From Alistipes sp. (GTDB taxonomy: Bacteria > Bacteroidota > Bacteroidia > Bacteroidales > Rikenellaceae), in NCBI GenBank assembly GCA_017559615.1, contig JAFYRB010000075.1, positions 1 to 20,465 on the forward strand: a stretch of DNA of 20,465 nucleotides, written 5' to 3'. Within the stretch, counting starts at the first letter, position 1; each line of letters begins with the position of its first letter. A model generated the notes under the pieces. That model did no database searches and was not told where the DNA came from. It was given only the letters and a program-made list of their open reading frames with translations. Positions 16,562 to 20,465 of the stretch are shown one piece after another. Made by a program: the position numbers and the translations under genes.

Positions 16562-18235
16562 TTACTCCATCAACTTCTTATACTTAACTCGCTTGGGGGT
16601 AGTGTCCTCGCCCTGCAACTTCTTCCACTCCTCGTACTCTGAATAAGAGCCCTCGTAGAAGACAACCTTCGAGTCGCCCTCGAATGAGAGGATGTGGGTA
16701 GCGATACGGTCCAAGAACCAACGGTCGTGCGAGATAACAACGGCACAACCTGCGAAGTTCTCCAAGCCCTCCTCCAATGCACGAAGGGTATTTACATCGA
16801 TATCGTTGGTAGGCTCATCGAGTAACAATACGTTACCCTCCTCCTTGAGTGCCAAAGCCAAGTGCAAGCGGTTACGCTCACCACCTGACAACATACCACA
16901 CTTCTTCTCCTGGTCGGCACCGCTGAAGTTGAAACGTGCAACGTAAGCACGAGAGGGGATTTGACGGTTACCCAAAGTAATCAAGTCGCTATTCTGCGAG
17001 ATAACCTCATAGACACTCTTCTCGGGGTCGATAGACTTGTGCTGCTGGTCAACGTATGCCAACTTAACAGTCTGGCCTACTGTGAATGTACCCTCGGTAG
17101 GCTCCTCCAAGCCCATAATCATACGGAAGAGGGTAGTCTTACCTGTACCGTTGGCACCGATAACACCTACGATACCTGCAGGGGGAAGATTGAAGTTAAG
17201 TCCCTCATAGAGAATGCGGTCACCAAAGACCTTCTTAACATCGTGAGCCTCGATAACGACATCGCCCAAACGAGGTCCGTTGGGGATAAAGATTTCGAGT
17301 TTCTCCTCCTTCTGCTTAACATCCTCGTTAAGCATCTTATCGTAAGCCGACAGACGAGCCTTGCTCTTGGCGCGACGGCCCGAAGGTGACATACGCACCC
17401 ACTCCAACTCGCGCTCCAAAGTCTTGCGACGCTTCGATTCCTGCTTCTCCTCCTGTGCCAAACGCTTTGACTTCTGGTCCAACCAGCCTGAATAGTTGCC
17501 CTTCCAGGGGATACCCTCGCCACGGTCCAACTCAAGAATCCAACCTGCTACATTATCCAAGAAGTAACGGTCGTGGGTTACGGCGATAACTGTACCCTTA
17601 TACTGCTGGAGGTGCTGTTCCAACCAATCGATAGACTCGGCATCGAGGTGGTTGGTGGGCTCATCCAACAGCAATACGTCGGGCTACTGCAACAACAAGC
17701 GGCAAAGCGCCACACGACGGCGCTCACCTCCCGACAGCACGCTAACATTCTGGTCGGGGTCGGGGCAACGCAAGGCATCCATTGCGCGCTCCAAAACGCT
17801 ATCCAACTCCCAACCATTGACGTGGTCAATCTGCTCGTACAACTCGCCCTGACGCTCAATAAGACGATTCATCTCATCGTCGGACATAGGCTCGCAGAGT
17901 TTCATATTAATCTCCTCATACTCCTTAAGCAAGGCTACCGTAGCGGCACAACCCTCCTCGACAACCTCCTTGACCGTCTTCGAGTCATCCAACTGCGGCT
18001 CCTGCTCGAGGTAGCCGACCGAGTAACCCGGGGCAAATATTACTTCGCCCTGATAGTTCTTATCGATACCTGCGATAATCTTCATCAAGGTAGATTTACC
18101 CGAACCGTTGAGACCGATGATACCGATTTTGGCACCATAGAAGAACGAGAGATAGATGTTGTTCAATACTTTTTTCTGGTTAGTGAAGGTCTTTGAGACG
18201 CCCACCATCGAGAAGATAATTTTTTCGTCTGACAT
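16562..18235 (-). pseudogene. ettA: ABC-F translation factor EttA, interrupted by an in-frame TAG
   Basis: Intact EttA is a ribosome-binding ABC-F ATPase that gates the first peptide bond according to ATP/ADP level. The frame runs 557 codons with no frameshift, near the usual 555. Domain 1 has Walker A GLNGSGKST (41-49) and signature LSGGERRRVAL (168-178). Codon 184 is TAG (17684-17686), right after LCRLLLQ. The same frame then continues with PDVLLLDEPTNHLDAES (Walker B, Glu192), the linker with RMSPSGRRAKSKARLSAYDKML, Walker A GANGTGKTT (359-367), signature LSGGERN (449-455) and LLLDEPTND (470-478, Glu474). In relatives codon 184 is typically a Gln, Glu or Lys; CAG to TAG is one transition. 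The free 183-residue product would lack Walker B. A TTG at 17674, or a later ATG in the linker, could at best give a fragment. Nonsense mutation, sequencing error and read-through are the alternatives. Confidence 0.9.
17684..17686 (-). other. Premature amber codon in ettA
   Basis: The trinucleotide CTA on the plus strand reads TAG in the ettA frame, preceded by CAG and followed by CCC. Conserved coding sequence in the same frame continues on both sides. Confidence 0.95.
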
Positions 18236-18268
18236 TTTATTTAGTGTTTGATTATTTCATAATTTTGG

Positions 18269-18300
18269 CAAAAATACAAAACAATCCGCAGAATACCCAA
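18269..18300 (-). promoter_or_regulatory. Promoter of the ettA-Ntn hydrolase-hisS-protease unit
   Basis: TTG (complement of 18298-18300), a 21-base spacer and TATTTTTG (complement of 18269-18276) fit the Bacteroidota pattern. The -7 box lies 33 bases before the ettA ATG. No other promoter match is evident upstream of hisS or the protease, so this one probably drives all four genes. Confidence 0.5.
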
Positions 18301-18469
18301 TGTTAGGAGGTTTTTATTATATAAAAAAGATACTAATGCGTGTATGATTGTCATCGCAAGGCAGATTAGTTTAGTTTCTGCTTTTTTGTTCACTTTTTTA
18401 TTATTCAAGATTTTGATAATAGAGACTCCAAACAGGCTCGGGGGAGTGACGGATAAAATTTTAAGTCAT

Positions 18470-18510
18470 AAAAAAATCCCGAAACAGCATATTATGGCCA
18501 TTTCGGGGAT
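18470..18510 (-). terminator. Intrinsic terminator of the DUF3857 transcript
   Basis: TTTCGGGGAT (18501-18510) and ATCCCGAAA (18476-18484) pair with one bulged base. On the minus strand the stem is followed by seven T's (complement of 18470-18476). It lies 23 bases past the stop of the second DUF3857-like gene. Confidence 0.75.
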
Positions 18511-18533
18511 GTAAGAAAATTTATTACTACATT

Positions 18534-19430
18534 TTACTTAAACGCGGCGTCAGTAAACAATACTCTCACACCTACGTTTTCAGAAGATTGTATGGCGGGG
18601 AGATTCTCTGCCGTAAATATATATGTTACCAATGGCGGTCCGTAAACTTCTGTGGGAACACCACCGAGGTTATACTGAACTTGCCCCTCTCCAAGTTGCC
18701 CCATATTAGTATAGCGAATGGAAGGTGTTGGTTTCCAATCGTAAGTACGAGTCTTTTCAATATATATTTTAGCATTGTTTAACACTACGCTGTGAAATAG
18801 ATAATAATATGACTCGTCCACCGTCACATAGCATTTGCTATGCAATTTAGGAATATTTGACTGCATCGGACGGTCGTAATATAGATTCTCTTGTGTCAAA
18901 TATTTTGTGTAACAATACTCTATAATAGAACCCTTTTTTACGTCTGGTATCTCAAACGACAAGCGAGTATTTCCGTCTACCATTTTCTCGATTTTGATAT
19001 CCTTCGCCTTGACTTTGCTCTTTACGACGTGGCAACCCTCAAGCGTATAAGAATATGCCTCAATAGTGTGTCGCGCGCAAATATCATCTATATTATCAAG
19101 TTTACCATCAATATCTAATGATATATTTGCTTTTGCGACACCTTCGTCAGTCAAAATCTTAATCTTCTGCCATACCGTTTCAGTGATAGCCAATGGGGTA
19201 ACCTTTCCCTCTTCGAGGAAAGCCTTAATATCAATAAGACTTGGCGTGAGGCGTATATGCTCATCCAAAACTACAACATCGGCTTTAGGCGCAATACTAT
19301 ATGAGGTTTTTCGCAAATCAGAGCGTTTTATCCGTCCAGCATCATAATATGGGAACTCATAATCTACTATTTGTGCCTCGGCGGTAAGGGTCACCACCAC
19401 GATGGCAACTAATAAAAAAATTCGTTTCAT
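18534..19430 (-). CDS. Secreted DUF3857-like protein without a transglutaminase domain (paralog 2)
   Basis: A 298-residue protein with a signal peptide (MKRIFLLVAIVVVTLTAEA-Q). The body follows the N-terminal half of Bacteroidota DUF3857-transglutaminase proteins: GRIKRSDLRKTSYSIAPKAD, VVVLDEHI (54-61), a KIKIL strand, EAYSYTLEG (124-132), SFEIPDVKKGSIIEYCY (about 158-174) and a SNIPKLHSKCYV stretch (192-203). Full-length relatives are usually over 600 residues and continue into a transglutaminase core; this one stops near the end of the DUF3857 region (NVGVRVLFTDAAFK), so no catalytic Cys-His-Asp triad is present. It is probably periplasmic or exported. It lies 79 bases downstream of a paralog and is likely cotranscribed with it. 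Function unknown. Confidence 0.75.
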   Translation of the reverse strand: MKRIFLLVAIVVVTLTAEAQIVDYEFPYYDAGRIKRSDLRKTSYSIAPKADVVVLDEHIRLTPSLIDIKAFLEEGKVTPLAITETVWQKIKILTDEGVAKANISLDIDGKLDNIDDICARHTIEAYSYTLEGCHVVKSKVKAKDIKIEKMVDGNTRLSFEIPDVKKGSIIEYCYTKYLTQENLYYDRPMQSNIPKLHSKCYVTVDESYYYLFHSVVLNNAKIYIEKTRTYDWKPTPSIRYTNMGQLGEGQVQYNLGGVPTEVYGPPLVTYIFTAENLPAIQSSENVGVRVLFTDAAFK

Positions 19431-19509
19431 TATATCTTAAGTTTTAAGGTTTTCAAATTATTTTGGTCCACGCAGAAGCGGTAAGGTAAATTAATTACGA
19501 AAAAGATTT

Positions 19510-20382
19510 TTATTTGTTAGTGGTTTGTCTAATATCCTTTATTCCATCATTTGGCAGAACAACTCTTACGCCTGCAGGCTCGGTATTGGCAGGGATGTTT
19601 GTCGTACAGAAAGAGTATATGATGCTTGTAAATTTCCTACGATTTCCTACTTCTAATGTGCGAGGCAAACTGTGGCTTGGAGTAGCATAGTTAAAATACA
19701 TACCTCTTGAGTCACCAAAATTATCAACATACTTAACACGCATATCCTTTATCCTTGATTGCTTAAATGATATATCGCCATACGCTATTGTATTAAGAGC
19801 AATATCGTTGCCCGAATAAACTATAGCCTCATATGTTGAGTTGATAATAGGATTTGAGCCATTGATTCTATAATTGGTTGTTTCACCTAATTCGTGGTAA
19901 AATACAACATATCGATACTCTATTATATCTCCCACCTTTGCTTCGGGCCATTCAACCTTTGCGACGCCCTGGCGTTTGTCAATGTCATCTATGACCGCCT
20001 TGCTATTATCAAACTTCTTTTTAGATATTTTGCCATTCTGCAAAGAGTAGTGATATGCATAAAAATCATATATACTAATCTCCCCAAGATTATTCCTTTC
20101 AAATGGTATCTCTAATGCAAGGTTCGCATCTGTACTTAAAATCTTCACCTTGCGAGATACAATTCTTTGCATACGAGTTCGAGTCACAGGGGATAATGGC
20201 TCGGTATAGTAAAATCCATCTTGTATACACTCATCCAACACAACCACATCTGCTCCTGCCGCGATAGGATAATCAGTCTTTAGCAAGTCAGCTTTTGTTA
20301 TTTTGCCAAACTTGAAACTCTCTTGTGCCTCGGCGGTAAGGGTCGCCGCCACGATAGCAAGTAATAATAAAATCTTTTTCAT
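19510..20382 (-). CDS. Secreted DUF3857-like protein without a transglutaminase domain (paralog 1)
   Basis: A 290-residue protein with a signal peptide (MKKILLLLAIVAATLTAEA-Q). After cleavage it has GKITKADLLKTDYPIAAGAD and VVVLDECI, closely matching the downstream neighbour, then a KVKIL strand, YAYHYSLQNGKISKKKF, VEWPEAKVGDIIEYRYV and a SNPIINSTYEAIV stretch that correspond to successive DUF3857 blocks. It ends at the same point as its neighbour (EPAGVRVVLP...), again without a transglutaminase core. It has a good -7 box upstream and is the first gene of a two-gene unit. The family match is from pattern recognition; the similarity to the neighbour is seen directly. Function unknown. Confidence 0.72.
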   Translation of the reverse strand: MKKILLLLAIVAATLTAEAQESFKFGKITKADLLKTDYPIAAGADVVVLDECIQDGFYYTEPLSPVTRTRMQRIVSRKVKILSTDANLALEIPFERNNLGEISIYDFYAYHYSLQNGKISKKKFDNSKAVIDDIDKRQGVAKVEWPEAKVGDIIEYRYVVFYHELGETTNYRINGSNPIINSTYEAIVYSGNDIALNTIAYGDISFKQSRIKDMRVKYVDNFGDSRGMYFNYATPSHSLPRTLEVGNRRKFTSIIYSFCTTNIPANTEPAGVRVVLPNDGIKDIRQTTNK

Positions 20383-20441
20383 AATATTTTGGTTTTTAGG
20401 TTAAATTTTCCGTTTTGGGCAAATCATATTTTGCCTCATTA

Positions 20442-20449
20442 CAAAGTTA
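20442..20449 (-). promoter_or_regulatory. -7 box of the DUF3857 pair
   Basis: TAACTTTG on the minus strand matches TAnnTTTG exactly, 59 bases before the ATG at 20382. The -33 element would lie at or beyond the right edge of the window and cannot be checked. Confidence 0.5.
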
Positions 20450-20465
20450 CAAAAAATTTTCGGGG

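Larger units (their letters stand above)
18236..18533. other. Intergenic region between ettA and the DUF3857 genes
   Basis: This 298-base stretch holds the ettA promoter (18269-18300), a terminator for the DUF3857 transcript (18470-18510) and, on the plus strand, a TAATTTTG box (18260-18267) and a weak hairpin (GCAGA 18361-18365 / TCTGC 18377-18381) followed by six T's. The last two could bound a small RNA, but a -33 box is missing. I see no convincing protein-coding frame here. Confidence 0.5.

Noticed and set aside
17573..18196. Plus-strand open frame of 207 codons across the ettA amber site
   Set aside because: It is antisense to conserved ABC-F motifs and gives no family resemblance, so it does not explain the stop codon.
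16562..18235. TAG reassigned to an amino acid in this genome
   Set aside because: Four genes in the window end at TAG at the expected length, and the aroE TAG is followed at once by TGA, so TAG works as a normal stop.
1..20465. CRISPR array, insertion sequence, toxin-antitoxin or restriction system
   Set aside because: I looked for regularly spaced repeats, transposase motifs and paired small genes and found none; the only mobile-element gene is the integrase fragment at the left edge.

Overview
The window looks like chromosomal DNA from a Bacteroidota, most likely a Bacteroidales, member. Evidence for this: promoters follow the Bacteroidota pattern (TTTG or TTG, about 19-21 bases, then TAnnTTTG); Shine-Dalgarno sequences are not evident; and the gene set is typical of the phylum (a DUF3276/PUR-like protein, DUF3857 proteins, a DedA-aroE pair, a dnaE-trxA pair and an S41 C-terminal protease). 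I cannot name a genus. TAG, TAA and TGA are all used as ordinary stops.

Layout. Bases 1-640 are the edge of an integrated element: the 5' part of a tyrosine recombinase gene (minus strand, running off the window) and a repeat-rich non-coding stretch, ending just downstream of a tRNA-Phe(GAA) gene (640-712, minus). To the right lies housekeeping and envelope DNA. Two plus-strand genes come first: nagA (N-acetylglucosamine-6-phosphate deacetylase) and a membrane acyltransferase-3. A bidirectional terminator follows, and then minus-strand units: a class-C beta-lactamase-fold serine hydrolase, dnaE-trxA, a DedA-family membrane protein with aroE, a PUR-like protein with mnmA, and a compact four-gene run ettA / Ntn hydrolase / hisS / S41 protease. 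A small plus-strand DUF2007 gene sits between the serine hydrolase and aroE. The right end (18534-20382) holds two tandem, secreted, DUF3857-like proteins that lack the usual transglutaminase half.

The most notable point is an in-frame TAG (17684-17686) that splits an otherwise intact ettA (ABC-F translation factor) between the signature motif and Walker B of its first ATPase domain. Other points worth a look are the integrase control region (a perfect 10-bp inverted repeat over its -7 box), clustered GGTGGAG repeats near the tRNA, and the two DUF3857 paralogs, whose signal-peptide DNA is far more alike than the rest of the genes. I did not find a clear new multi-gene defence or biosynthetic system inside the window. 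If one exists it would more likely be in the element that continues to the left of base 1.
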